Shown here piece after piece: positions 10,470 through 24,588 of a stretch of 64,000 nt of DNA. Made by a program: the position numbers and the translations under genes. The notes beneath the pieces are model-generated. The model had not been told where the DNA came from. It was given only the letters and a program-made list of their open reading frames with translations, and did not search any database. How positions within the stretch are numbered: position 1 is the stretch's first letter; each line of letters starts with the position of its first letter. Source of the DNA: Heloderma charlesbogerti (lineage: Eukaryota; Chordata; Lepidosauria; Squamata; Helodermatidae); assembly GCA_026122225.1 (NCBI GenBank), contig JANEZZ010001866.1:1302001-1366000 (forward strand), written 5' to 3'.

Positions 10470-11990
10470 GCCGCAAGGCCCGCTGCGTGCGTCCAGCCAG
10501 AAGCTTCTGCCACGCCGCCGCAGGCCTTACGGGGCCTCCGCAACGCGCGGCCCCCCGCGTGAACCGGGCCGCCACGCCCGGAACCGGGCCGCCGCCCAGC
10601 GCCCCTGGAGCGCCCCGGGGCAGGCTGCGTCGGGGTGCCGCGGCCCCCTCCCCCAGCAGCTCCCCGCCTTCCCTCGCCGCGGCAGGGCCGCCCCCAGCGC
10701 AAACACAGCGGGGCGCGGGAGCAGGCCGCGCGAGGCGGCTGGCGCGGAGAGGGCGCGCGCGCGCGCGCGGGAGAGGCGCGCGAGGGCGTGGGAGGGAGGC
10801 TGGCAGCGGCTCCCCGCCCGCCGCTCCCCGCGCGGCCGCCCGCGGGTCCCGCTCGCCCGGCCGGCGCGCCGCAGAGGGAGCCGCCCGGCGCGCCGCCCTG
10901 CTGCAGCCGCCCGCGCCTGGCCGAGCGATGAGCCGGGCGCCTCCGCCATGGAGGAAGACCTGTTCCAGCTCCGGCAGCTGCCGTAAGGCCCGGGCGGGTG
11001 GCGCCCCGCGGGGCGGGCAGGGCGAGGCGGGGCTCCGGGCAGGCAGCGTCCCCGCGCGGAGAGCCCGGCGGCCGAGGGCGCGGGCCCGGGGCGCAGCTCC
11101 CCTCCCTCGCCGGCCTGCCGGCGGCCCGCGCCCGGCTTGGCCTTCCGTCGCACACGCCGGGGGCCCCGCCGCGAGGCGGCTGCGCGTCCCCGGCCCGCGG
11201 CCCGCTGCCGTGCGAGCCCGGCGCCAGCCGCGCGGAGAGGCTCTCCGCGTGCCGCTGCGCACGCGGGCTGGCCCAGGGAGGCAGCCCCGGCGGGGCTCCG
11301 GACACGCCGGCGCGCGCGCGGGGGGCCTGCCGCCGCGCGGAGATGTGCCGCGAGCAGCGCCGGCCCCGCGGCGGACGCGCCCCGCTCCGGGCGCGGCTGC
11401 GGCTGCGGCGCAGCTTGGCGGCGCGGGCGAGCGCGGCTCTTGGCCGGCCGGCGCCGGAGGGCCCGTCGGGCGCCTTTCGAGCGCCGGCACGGACTGGCCC
11501 CGCCTCGAGGGCGGGAGGCGCCCCGGCGCGTCTGGAGGCGCCCCTGCGGAGCCCCTCGGGCGCCCGGCTTGGCCGCCGCCGCCGCCAGGAAGGGCCCTCG
11601 AGCAAGACGCGCTGCCTCGCTTGCCGGCAGCGGCGGGGCTGCTTCCGAGCAAGCCGCGGAGGGCCCGGCGGCGGGCGCCCGGCCGCGCCGCCGCCGCCGC
11701 CCCGAGCGGCCCCAGCAGCCCGTGCGTCGTCAAGGCGGCGTCCATCCCTCGGGAAGGCTCGTAGCCTTTCCTGAAGCGAGCGCCCGCGGAGCCTGAGGGC
11801 AGCTGTGGCTCCTGTGGGTGCGGACGAGGCTTCTCTCCCCGTCCCCAAAGCGCTTGGAAGCTCAGCCAGCCGTCGAAGAGCGGAGCGCCCAGAAGACGAA
11901 GCCGAGGTGTCCTTGTGGGGAAATGGGCTTGCGTTCCCCGGGGTCTCCGGTCTGCCGCCTGCTGCCCCACTGGGCACATGGGCCCCGCCC
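10470..11990. promoter_or_regulatory. CpG island over the SVOP start
   Basis: About 1.5 kb of extreme GC content covers SVOP exon 1 and the start of intron 1. A run of alternating G and C lies near 10753-10769. Several long reading frames on both strands arise only because stop codons are rare in such sequence. No TATA box was seen. Confidence 0.88.
10948..10982 (+). CDS. SVOP: SVOP coding exon 1
   Basis: ATG in good context (GCCATGG). It encodes [11 protein letters not shown] plus two bases of a Pro codon and ends at the donor CC|GTAAGG. An upstream ATG at 10928 is in another frame. Confidence 0.95.
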
Positions 11991-14900
11991 GCTGGGCTCC
12001 CTCCCCCTCCTGGTTTTTATTTTATTTCTTACAGCTTTGGTTAATTATTTTGTGACTGGGGCCTGGCATGATGCAAAGCGAAGCGCTGCTTTCCAGCGCC
12101 ACCTCTATGTGGGTCCAGACGAGGGGTTTGGGGTTTTAGAGCGCAGACTCCACCTCTGCCTTGGACTTGGGCTCTGGGGCAAGTTACTTTTCTTTTAGTT
12201 TCAGCACTTTGCCTTCTGGGAAATGGGTGTTTTGTGACCAGCCAGGCCCACCATGGCAGTCATTTTATGCACGGGCAAGCCCGCGTGGCAACCATTTTGT
12301 GAGAACACCCATGACACACTTTCAACATTCCAGATGTGCCCGCTGCTCCAAAAAGCTTGCGGACCTCAGTGTCCCTTCACAGATCGAGAAAGTGCAGTTG
12401 GGAGGGGGCAGCCAATACAGGTATGGGCAGTCTGAGGTGACAACCTGAGTCCAACACTCTCAGAGAACAAAGGTGCTGCATCTCTTGAGACCCTTTTCAC
12501 AGCAGCAGCAAGCATGGCCAGCAGAAAGTGCAGTGTTGGGTAGATGGACCCGTGGTCTGATTCAAGCACCACAAATCCACTGCTCACCTCTTCTTCATGT
12601 CCACAACTTATGTTCCTCTCTGTGGGCCAAGCCAGATGTGATGTGGCAGCCCATTTGGCACATAAAGTGGAAGGGGAGGATGGGGATGTCCAATTTTAAC
12701 ATCAAATTGGGCAGTGCCGGTAACAGGTTTTGGGGGCTCTTGGGCAAGCTGCCCACAGTGGGTCTCCCTCCTGTTCCCTGCAGTCTGCCACTGGATCTCC
12801 CCACTGGCTTCTGGGCCCAATACACACTGCTGACCAGAGAGAAAAGGCAGGTGAGCTGCCATTCCTTTGGATCACTCCAGTTACTTGCTGGCACTCCCTC
12901 TGGCCTGTACCTTCAGGATGGAGGAGGAAAGCAGATGACAATGACAACAGCGTTGGGCCCCCTGCTGATCCCTGATGCTGGCCCTGAAACCAGGCGCAGG
13001 AGGGAGAGGGTAATGGAACTTTCCTCCACCTTACTCTCTCATGGTTGATCACATGAATTTGCTTGCAATCAGACCTCACCCTGGCCTTATCCATGAAATG
13101 GGCCAGGCGCATGAATGAACAAACATGGCTGCACCAGTCCTGACTATTTTGAAAACCTTTCTTGCTGCAGTGAGGCTGCTAGGGGGTCAACTTGAATGTG
13201 CTCCTGTGCATCAGAGGAGAAGAGATAAGCAGAGACCATATACTATTAAAGCAGCTTTGTTTGTATCTCCCCTCCCCCTTTTATCTTCATAACAACTCTG
13301 CAAGGTAGATTAGGGTGAGAGACAGTGCTAGGTCTAAGGTCACCCAGTGAGCATTGTGGCTGAGGAGGGATTTGAACCCAGGTCTCCACAGTGCTAGCTT
13401 GATACTCTAACTCAGCCTTTCCCCAACCACTTCTTGGTGACCACCAGGTGTTTGGGACTACAAATCCTATTGCCTCTGACCATTGGCCATGCTGGCTGAG
13501 GCTGATGGGAACTGCAGTCTAAAAAACCTGGGGGACACCAGGTTGGGGAAGGCAGCTCCAACCACTGCACCACCCAGCTCTCTTTAGGCTGGCTCTCACA
13601 AACAGGATGCCCTTTGGATCCTTGGAAGAAATATTCACACCTGGGAAACCATTTGGATATTGATTATGAAATAAACAAAGCTTCTTTCCTATCCTAGTTC
13701 ACAAATCATCTCCAGGAGAGTACACACATCCATGGCTCATAATTAAGGTGTCAATTCAAAATGGCTGGATGCCGGCCATGGAGCAAAGGGGGAGGCAGTG
13801 GCACCCCGTGGCTCTAATGTCCGTGGGGCCATGAATCCACTCCAGAACCAGTCAGAACTCTAAAACTTCACACCTTGGATAGCTCCTTTAGAGTTCTGAC
13901 TGGTTCTGACTGAAATCCAGAATAGATTCACTGCTCCACGGACATCGGAGCCACTGGTCCCCCTGGGGAGAGGTGTGTGAATTAAACACAAAAAGTTATC
14001 TAAGCTCTCCATCTGTGTAGATCTGGGACTACGGATGGTGTTTGTCATGTGATCGTTACATGGGATTTTTATCATGCAGTCCTAGTATATTCGGCATGCT
14101 TTACAGATGTATAAAATACCTTAACAATATGACATTTCTACCATGTCTATAAATTGTTGCTTTACACATTCAGCTTTCTAAAACCTTTTCTCTTTCCAAT
14201 GACTTTGGGGTACTCAATGGACCAGCCTTCCCCAATTGGATGCCCCGTAGATGTGGACTACAAGTCCCATGAACCCCAGCCAGCATGGCCCTTGCAGTCC
14301 AACACAAGTGGACAGCACCAGATGTGTCGGGGAAGGCCAGGCCCTCTCCTAAATTTATGAAGATACTTTATTGTGAAGGAGATTCTTGGTATTTACTAGC
14401 CCAGTATTACAAAATGTGATTGGCATCAGCTCTCTAGGGTCTCAGGCAGAGATGAGACTTTTTCAGCTCCTTGTTTCCTGATATCCTTTTAACCAGAGAT
14501 GCCAGGAACAGAACTGGAGACCATCCGCAACCATGTGCTCTGCCCCTGGGCTATTGCCCCAGTCTTATGATCGTGTTTATTTAGATGCACAGCTTTCTCT
14601 GCACACAAATTGCGTGTCTCCTCACTAACAAACTACTGATATAATATCCCAAACCTCAGCTGGGGATGGAAGTCTGATCCATGAAGCTGACAAATATTTC
14701 TGGGAGTCGGATCCTTTAAAAGTACCCCTTTTGTTCATTCTGTGCACCGGAGTTCCCATGTTCAAAGGCACGATGTTGCTAGAAGGAGCAGATTGTCTGA
14801 CAAAGATGACTCCAGCAGCTTCTTGCAACACCGATGAAGTATTTGCACATAAAACATGAATGGGCAAAATATTAATAGCAACTGCATATGGGAAGCACAC

Positions 14901-17900
14901 ATCTTACCCACACCACCGTCCTCGACAGGTTCAGAGATTTCTGGATTTGTTGACTGGGGATGTTTCCTGTTTTTTAGGTAATATGAGAGTCCCCTGAATA
15001 ATGTTGATATGACCTTTTATTTCATTTATTTCTTACATGTCTATCCCACCTTTCCTCCAAGGAGCCAGAGGTGATGTACATGATCCTCCTCCTCTCCATT
15101 TTATCCCACACCAACTCTGTGAGGTAGGCTAGGCTGGGAGTCAGCGACTGGCCCAAAGTCACCCAGTAAGGTTCATGGCCGAGTGGAGCCTAGAACTCAA
15201 GTTTCTCGAGTGCTAACTGTAGTTATCCGTCCCCAGAACTGCCAGCGAACAGCTCAGATGCATCCCAGCAGCTTTTTGTTAGAATAAAGTTTGCAAATGG
15301 AACTGAATGAGGTGGTGAGGAAGAGAGATATTTAGATGTAAATGGAACACATCCCCAGATGCCTTTGAGACTCCCAGATTGCCAAGACATTAGTGACTCA
15401 TGCTGCAGTCCTATTGAAAGCAATGTGGCTTCTGAGCGGACATGTACAGGATTGCGCTACATATCTGGTTTCACGTATATCTTGGGGAAAAGCACCGGGG
15501 GCCGTTCAGAGGTGAATTTGTCCTCTCAGCCCCTAACTGGCAAATAATTGAAGTTGTTTTTTCTCTTCAGAAAAAGGGGTAATGGAAAGTGTAGTCCAAC
15601 ACATCTGAAGGGTTGGGGACGGCTGATCTAGTTGCTGCATTCTATTGGACCTATTGTAGAAGATAAGAGAGGCCACCAATCCAAGAGGCCACCAACAGAG
15701 ATGCTAAAACAGTGATGTACGCGTGCCTGTTTCCTCCGAACATCTGTGCAATGCATTCATGATCTCTCCCGCTTCTCTAGGGTCGTCAAGTTCCGTCGCA
15801 CGGGGGAAAGTTCCCGGTCAGACGAGGATGCCATATCGGGAGAGCATGAAGTGCAAATTGAAGGTGTCCAGACAGAGTTAGAGGCTGTGGAGTTGGAAGA
15901 TGGAGGGATGGTGCCAAAGGAGTTTGCCAACCCAACTGATGGTGAGTTGAGCACCAGTTCCCATCCCTGAGAAAGGAGCAAAGTGTCCATATTCTTGTAA
16001 AAGAGAATTGGGATATGATGGTTTTGAATGTAAGATATTAACAACACCAATATATTAGGTTACATTTCTTCTTTTAAAACTTTTTATATAAAGTGTGTGT
16101 GTGTGTGTACACACAAACACACACACACACACACCCAGTGGCTGGAGAGCACAAGCAGGAGGACACTGTTGTGCTCATGTCCTACTCGTGAGCTTCCCAT
16201 GGGCATCTGCTTGGCCAGTGTGGGTGTGGAATGCTGGGCTAAATAGGCCTTTGGTCTGATCCAGCAGGGCTCTTATGTTCTGATGTGTCTGATTCTCTTC
16301 CAGATACTTTTATGGTGGAAGACGCGGTGGAGGCTATTGGATTTGGCAAGTTCCAGTGGAAGCTCTCCATTCTGACGGGCTTAGCATGGGCAAGTAGACT
16401 GAATCTACCAACTTTGATGAGGTTGATCAAATTATTACAATTGAAGCTAGTCCTGGACCAGGGATTGAGAATTAGCAGCCAGCCCCAAGCCGCATCCATT
16501 TCCTGTGCTGGTTTTTCCCACCATCCCAAGCTAGACAGTAGAAGACGTTAATTCCGAAGAGGAATCTTGTGAATGCTCATGGCAGCCTGATGCTCAGGCT
16601 GGCTCTCGTAGTAACGCCTTGTTCCTTCTTACCCTTCTAGATGGCTGACGCCATGGAAATGATGATTCTGAGCATCCTTGCACCTCAGCTTCATTGTGAG
16701 TGGCGATTACCCACCTGGCAGGTTGCATTGCTCACATCGGTAGGAAAATATCAGACAGCTCCTTTATTCTGTAAGGTTTTTCCACTCATTACTGTGGGTT
16801 GTTAAAAGAGTCGGAGCCCATTCTTTTCAGCAAGCTCGCTGGTTTGGGAACACGAGGGGGTATAGGAGTCTTTTTCTCTCACGCAAAGAGATCTGTGGCA
16901 CAGTCCTGTGCATGTTTGTTCAGGAATAAATCTCACTGTGTTTTCCTTCATATTACAATTCATATTACAATTGCAGCTTTAGGCTCAGTTCTCACATTAC
17001 ATTGAAGGGGATTATTTTTCTGTTGGGCACCTCCACCCCCAACCCCAATTTAATTACTGGATTATGGGGCTCGGTTAGAGGGGTGAGTGTGTGTGTCCGT
17101 GTGTCCACCTACTTTCTTATGGGACCCCACTCTGTTTTTTTCCATGGGGTAAACTCTCTTAGTTTCATCTCTTTACAGATAAACCCAAATGATATTGGGG
17201 TCAACTGGCATATTTATGGTGGGGTATCCTCACCATGTTCTGGTGTGTGTTGTGTTGATGCTTTTCAGAAATGCAGTGGCAGCATCCGATTAGCTCCACT
17301 GAGTAGACTATAAAAAGAATCAATAATCCACCATGTCTGGGCCCAAAGTTAGCAGGACAAAAGTGATTATCTGAGGTGGGGGAGGGGGGTTCCTCCTGAA
17401 AAAAATTCCAGGATTGGTATTAGAATAGTTATATTTTATCCCCTCCAAATACTATTGTTGTTGTTCAGTCGTTCAGTCGTGTCCGACTCTTCGTGACCCC
17501 ATGGACCACAGCACGCCAGGCCTTCCTGTCCTGCACTCTCTCCCGGAGCGTGCTCAAGTTCATATTCATTGCATCGGTGATGCTATCTAGCCGTCTCATC
17601 CTCTGCTGTCCCCTTCTTATTGCTATTGTACTATCAGCCACTAAGGTGCTATCAGCCGTCACGATAGATCTGTCACCTCCTGAATCCAGGAGTATCAGCC
17701 GTCCAATAATGGGACATTTTATTGAAGCTTTGCTCAAACTTCAGGTGCTCATGTCAAATTCCAGTGTTGAGATTCTGCCAAACTTTGACTAGGCTGGCTA
17801 TCGTTCTTAGCTTTTTCTTCTGGATGGTGCTCTCAGAAAACTCCTGTCTCAGCCTGTAACTAACAAATATTCTTCCTCTCATTCACTGCAGGTGGTTTTT

Positions 17901-20900
17901 ATGGGAATGATGTTCAGTTCCACACTCTGGGGAAATATTTCAGACCGGTATGGTAGAAAAACGGTAAGTCCCCAGCATTGCTCAGGAATATTTGATAGGT
18001 GAATGCAGACACATTGGGCTGGCTTGAACATAACAATAAACCACAAATTAGCGTTACAAGAATGAGCTGCAGTGAGTCTCATTCTCACATGCTCCCTCTC
18101 ATCTGCAAGGGGAAATTTGGAAGCGTTTGCTTTTGCTTTAGATTAACTGCAGCTTGCCGTGTTGTTTGAACCTGGAGAAACTGTGATTAATCTTAACTAC
18201 AGTTAACGGAAGCATGCCAACTTCATACCACTCTTTATGAAGCTGTTTTGTTTTCACTAACCATAGTTAAGATTAACCACATTTTATGGTTCAGGTGGCA
18301 CACTAAACTGCAGTTAATCTAAAATGGAAGTGGGAGCTTTTGATTTCTTCCTGGCTGCCATCCCAGAAGAGGAGAGGGTAGAGGCTCATGCACAGCGCCT
18401 ATATTCATTTTTGTAATGCTAAACTATGGTTGGCATTACATCCAAACTGGACCATTGAGTATCACAATGGTCCCCAGTGACAGATAGTAGAACTTAAATC
18501 AGGGAGACTTAGATGTAGTGGATGCTGGTGGCTCCGATGTCAGTGGGGAGGTGAATCCGCTCTGGGTTCCAGTCAGAACTGTAAAGGAGCTTTCCAAGGT
18601 GTGGATCCCCACTGCTGCCCTGAGCTCAGCTTCTTTCTGTCTTTTGCAAGCCAGCTGATTCAATTTTAAGATAAAATGGCCTGCCAAACGTACCTCTCCT
18701 CCCCTCTTCTGTGCCACAGTTATGTTATTTTACATTATCTTTCTGTTCACTTTTTGCTTTATGGTATAGGAGCATTTACAGGTATGGTGTTGGCACTGTA
18801 AGGGGAGGGAATTACCTGGGGAAGATTGCTGGTTGAGGGGCCATCTGATAGGTGTTCCACAGGAGCACAGGTTTCAATGCTAAGGGGAAGTTATTTGATC
18901 TTCAGTTTGCAAGAATTACAGATTCCCCACCCACCCACCCCCACACACACACTCAAATTTGTATTTCTTCATTCTATGCAGGGGCTAAAGATCAGTGTAC
19001 TATGGACCTTATACTATGGGATTCTTAGTGGCTTTGCACCAGTTTACAGCTGGATTCTGGTGCTGCGAGGACTGGTGGGCTTTGGCATTGGAGGAGTTCC
19101 TCAGTCGTAAGTCAATATTCACATTCCTCAGTTATGTCCCTCTCTTAGTAGTGGTTTTACTGAAAAGGTGACTGGGTGACATGGCCCAGGACAACCCCTC
19201 ATCCTCAGAGGAAAAAGCTCCTGAGTTAATAGGTCAGGGAGAGGGCTATGTTGCAGAAGGGCATCATGGGTTCCCACCTTAGGACTTAGTTCTCCAGGAA
19301 GGTCCCAGGGTCCAGTTCCCCTGTGTCCAGAAGAAGTTATGTTCCTGTCCTTGGATTCTGAGGGCTCTAGCCATGAAGCTACATTTCAGTGTTGTCACAG
19401 CCTGAGGCCACTGAAATAGACCAGGTCCCTTTAAGGGAGAAAGCCCCAGTCAATAGGGAGGCAGGGCTAACCAGCCTAAAGGAAACCAAAATCATACTTG
19501 AGGCTGTCACAATCTGCTGCTTGTTGGAGCAACGTACAGAGAGGTTTGTCTGCCTTCCAGCCCCAGCATCATTCAGAGCTCTTCGTGGTGCTGTTCTGTT
19601 CCTGTTCTTGCCTCTCTGGGAAACCTGACTCCTCTTGGTCAGAGTCCAACTTCAACAGATTTGCCCCAAGCCCTCGGTGTGAACCAGATTCATAGTAGAC
19701 CCCCTGTAATCAAGAACCCCAGTGTTGTTTTCCAGTCTCCTGGCATGACTATTTTTTGGGAGGGGGGATGCAGTGGTGGTGGCTATTGGGAGGGCTATGA
19801 AGTTGATTGTAGCCACAGCAGTGCAGTTAATTAAGGACTGGAGCGGGTGAGGAGAACCAGGGAAAGAATGGAGGGTTTGAGATTTGGTGGAAAGATGTCA
19901 GTTGGACACCAGATCCACCCGCTGAGAAACAATGGAGGGGCAGAATCATAGAATCATAGAATAGTAGGGTTGGAAGGGACCTACAAGGCCATCGAGTCCA
20001 ACCCCCTGCTCAATGCAGGAATCTAAATCAGAGCATCCCTGACAGATGGCTGTCCAGCCTCGTCTTGAACGCCACCAGTGTGGGAGAGCCCACCACCTCC
20101 CTAGGTAATTGGTTCCATTGTCGTCTTGCTCTAACAGTCAGGAAGTTGTTCCTGATGTTCAGCCGGAATCTGGCTTCCTGTAACTTGAGCCCATGATTCC
20201 ATGTCCTGCACTCTGGGATGATCGAGAAGAGATCCTGGCCTTCCTCTCTGCGACAACCTTTCAAGTACTTGAAGAGCGCTATCATATCTCCCCTCAGTCT
20301 TCTCTTCTCAAGGCTAAACATGCCCAGTTCTTTGAGTCTCTCTTCATAGGGCTTTGTTTCCAGTCCCCTGATCATCTTTGTTGCCCTCCTCTGAACCCTC
20401 TCCAGTTTTTCTGCATCCTTCTTAAAGTGTGGCGCCCAGAACTGGACACAGTACTCCAGATGAGGCGTAACCAGTGCTGAGTAGAGGGGAACTAGGACTT
20501 CCCGAGATTTGGAAGCGATGCTTCTATTAATGTAGCCCAAAATAGCATTTGCCTTTTTTGTAGCCACATCACATTGTTGGCTCATATTGAGCTTGTGATG
20601 GACAACAATTCCCAGATCCTTCTCGCTTGTCGTGTTGTTGAGCCACGTATCCCCCATCTTTTAACTGGTTTCTTTTTCCTAGGTGCAGAACTTGGCATTT
20701 ATCCCTATTAAATGTCATTCTGTTGTTTTCTGCCCAGCGCTCCAGTCTATCCAGATCACTTTGAAATTTTTTTCTGTCTTCCAAAGTATTAGCTATCCCG
20801 CCCAATTTTGTGTCATCTGCAAATTTGATCAGCATTCCCTGCACCTCCTCCTCCAAGTCATTAATAAACATGTTGAAGAGCACTGGGCCCAGGACTGAGC

Positions 20901-23900
20901 CCTGCGGTACCCCACTCGTTACCTCTCCCCAGTTTGAGAAGGTCCCATTGATAAGCACTCTTTGAGTCCGATTCTGTAGCCAACTGTGGATCCATTGGAT
21001 CATTGTCTTATCTAGCCACTTTGAGCTAGTTTGCTCATCAGGATATCATGGGGCACTTTGTCGAAAGCTTTGCTGAAGTCAAGGTATATGATGTCTACAG
21101 CGTTCCCACAGTCCACAAGGGAGGTTACTTGATCAAAAATGAGATCAGATTCGTCTGGCAGGATGTGTTCTTGACAAATCCATGTTGGCTTTGAGGAATC
21201 ACGGCATTGTTTTCAAGGTGCTTCCAGATGGATTGCTTTATCATCTGCTCCAGAATTTTCCCAGGGATTGATGTCAGACTGACTGGTCTGTAGTTCTCAG
21301 GTTCCTCCTTTTTGCCCTTTTTGAAGATAGGGACAACATTAGCCCTCCTCCAGTCCTCTGACACTTCCCCCGTCCTCCATAATTTCTCAAAGAGAATAGA
21401 CAGCGGTTATGAGAGTTCTTCTGCCAGTTCCTTTATTACTCTAGGGTGCAGCTTATCTGGCCCTGGAGATTTGAACTTAGTCGAAGTAATTAGGTGTTCC
21501 TTGACCATATGCCTATCGATCTCAAGCTGCAATCCTGCCCCTTCAGCCTGTACTTCGCCTTTGCCAGCGGGGTCATAGACCCTCTTTTGGGAGAAGACTG
21601 AGCCAAAGTAGGAATTGAGCAACTCTGCCTTTTCTTTGTCATCTGTTATCATTTGCCATCCTTATTTAATAGCTGAACAACCATTTCTTTCCTCTGCCTT
21701 CTACTGTGCACGTAGCTGTAGAAAGCCTTTTTGTTGTTTTTAGCATCCCTCGCTAACCTCAGCTCATTCTCAGCTTTAGCCTTCCTGACGCCATCCCTGC
21801 AATTCTGTGCTACCTGCCTGTACTATTCCTTTGTTACTTGGCCTTCTTTCCACTTCCTATATGTGCCCTTTTTTGTTTTCAGGTCATCCCTAAGCTTTTT
21901 GTGAAGCCACATTGGCTTCTTCTGTTGTCTTCCACCTTTTCTTCTTGTTGGAAGTGTTTGTGATTGTGCCTTGAGAATTTCCTTTTTTAAAAGCTCCCAC
22001 CCATCTTGGACTCCTTTTCTTGTTAGAGTTGCTTGCCATGGGACCTTACTGATCATTGTTCTGAGTTTATTAAAATCAGCTTTCCTAAAATCCAGGGTAC
22101 GCGTTTGACTACACTCAGCTTTTGCTTCCCTTAGAACCAGAACTCAAGTACAACACGGTCGCTTTCCCCCAGAGTTCCTGTAACTGCTACTTTATCCACT
22201 AAGTCATCTCTGTTGGAGAGGATCAAGTCAAGGATAGCCGATCCTCTAGTTCCTTCCTCCACTTTCTGTAGGAGGAAGTTATCTGCCACACAAGTCAGGA
22301 ATTTCCTGGAGGGGCCATGTTTTTCAGAATTTGTCTCCCAACAAATATCGGGGAAATTGAAGTCCCCCATTACTACTACATCATGCTTCCTTAAAACATT
22401 GGCTATTTGCTTTTCAAAAGTTTCATCCTCGTCTTCTCCTTGGTTGGGTGGCCGGTAGTAGACTCCGACCACCAGGTTCCTTTTATTCTTTGCTCCATTT
22501 ATTTCAACCCAGATGCTCTCGATGGGGCTACCAAGCTCCTCCTCCTGTATTTCTGTGCAGAGATATGTATTTTTCACATACAGTGCAACCCCACCTCCCT
22601 TTCTGTTCCTCCTGTTCTTTTTGAACAAGTTATATCCTTCAATTGCTTTGTTCCAGTCATGAGAGTCATCCCACCAAGTCTCAGTTACACCTATCGAGTC
22701 ATAATTGTATACCAAGGGTAGACTTGGTATACAAATTTCCCAGAGGACAGATCTCCCCAGCTTGGTAGACCTGATGCCCACACGTTTCTGCTGCAAGTCA
22801 CCCAAGATACGGCAGACCTGTTCCCTGATGGTAGTTATGTATGTATATTTTTTGCCTCTCCCTGGAAAAAATCCTGCAGGCAACCATGTCCCTAACTTGA
22901 TTTGCATTTGGTAACTCCCTTTCAGCCCCCAAGTGCCGACTTTATCCTTCTGGGTTGTGCAGCTGTGCCCCTCCTCCCTTGGGCAGGATGAGATTTCAGG
23001 CCTTCTGACACTGCTATGCACCACTGTTGAACTAAGTGTTGCATGCAAACAGCTTTCCCTAACCTGGTGCCCCCAAATGTGTTGGACTACAACTCCTACA
23101 TATCCAGAGGTTGGGAGGAGGGCATATACAAAACATGTGACTTGCAATATAAAATGGATCTCCTACTCTTTACTAAAAACCTGGAGCCCAGACCTCAGTT
23201 TTGTCTGACAGCTCAGGTCTTGCAAAGGCACTCAGTTTTCTTGGAAAGGACTTCTGTTTAGGAAGCCCAACCTTTTCAGTTGTTCACATTAACAGCACGG
23301 TTTCAGAAAGCTTTGGGAAGGCAAAAGTTACCAGGAGAAAGGTAGTGTTGGGAGATCAAGATTGTAAAACTGGAGGGAGATTGGTACTAAAACAAGATAT
23401 TCGCTACTGACATTCAAAGGATCGGGCAGATCCAAGAGTTGTGCTGATGCAGCAGCTTTAGGGTTGCTGCTGCTCTGGTCCACATAAGCATTTTTATTTT
23501 CCATCCCTCTCCTCGTTTATTAGATTTATTAAATGTTGATGATCTGGCCCCACAGTGGAGCTATTCCAATGCAATCTGAGCCTGCCTGAAACCAACAGCT
23601 AATGGTCTTTCTTAAAAGACATCAGTATCCACTCACCACTGAAGACTTTTTTTCCCCTGGAGTTGTTCCCAGGGGTCTAGAAAAAAATAGAACCAAAGCT
23701 TTCAGGACCATTACAAAGTGATGGATTCTCCCACCACCGACCATGGGGAAAAACACCAGGCAGGACTCTGGATTCCAAGATATCAGCAGTCAAGGGCCAA
23801 GTATGCCTGAGAGTCTATCAATATATGTAGCCTTATTGGGCTCCAGGACTCTAGCAACAGAATCTTATTAACTCCAGTTGATTTATTCAAACATGTTAGC

Positions 23901-24554
23901 TCTGCTCCTAGGATATTTACCTGTATAATTTAAAATCTTGCTTGTAGAACAGGTTTTTTTCTGTCCTGATGCATGTTTTTATATAATATCCAGCACCATT
24001 TCCTTGCACTCAGTGGAACTTACTTGTGAGTAAACATAAATAGGATTGGGTCACAATGGGTGTTTACTCACAGCAGGCTTTAAGAATTTTTCTGGCTTAA
24101 ATCTGTTTGGTATGTAAATATAAAACCTACATTGTTCAGAAGGTCCATTCATATTATAGGAAGCCTCTCTTTTGCTCTCTTTTTTATCTTAACAAGGATC
24201 ATATATTTGCATGTAGAGTAACTCATGAAATACTCAGCGCTTCTGAGAATTAAAGCTGGAGGCAGTATTTTTTCAAAGCTCAAGGTCACTATAAAGTGGT
24301 TTTTCAGTGGATTTGGACAGTGTGTGTGTGCGTGTGTGTGTGTGTAGTTTATCACCGACATTTTTAATTGCATCATTAAAAATAAGTTTCCCCGAGAATG
24401 GCTCTCTCCCCCCCCCCCCACACACACACACAAGTCTTGTAAATCATCCAGACTGTAATGATAAGCCACAAACAAATCTGTCAAGAAGTAGCTGGCTCAC
24501 ACAACTCAAGTTGTGATCCGGATTTATATCGTGGCCTTTGCCCTGCATCTTAAA

Positions 24555-24588
<34 letters not shown>

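Larger units (their letters stand above)
10983..15780 (+). other. SVOP intron 1
   Basis: Holds the rest of the CpG island to about 11990, then about 1.2 kb without a recognised feature (11990-13240), then SINE, hairpin and inverted-repeat elements to 15215. Open frames at 12161-13112 show no family resemblance. Confidence 0.6.

Noticed and set aside
10348..11979. Very long overlapping reading frames on both strands (up to 543 codons)
   Set aside because: They lie in a CpG island where stop codons are rare, have low-complexity Arg/Ala/Pro/Gly composition, and overlap SVOP exon 1.
12161..13112. Several frames of 80-190 codons in SVOP intron 1
   Set aside because: No conserved domains, both strands equally open, no splice or codon pattern.
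20028..23147. Series of endonuclease and reverse-transcriptase frames that might be a host gene
   Set aside because: They are pieces of one broken CR1 LINE with the typical ATTCTATG 3' end.
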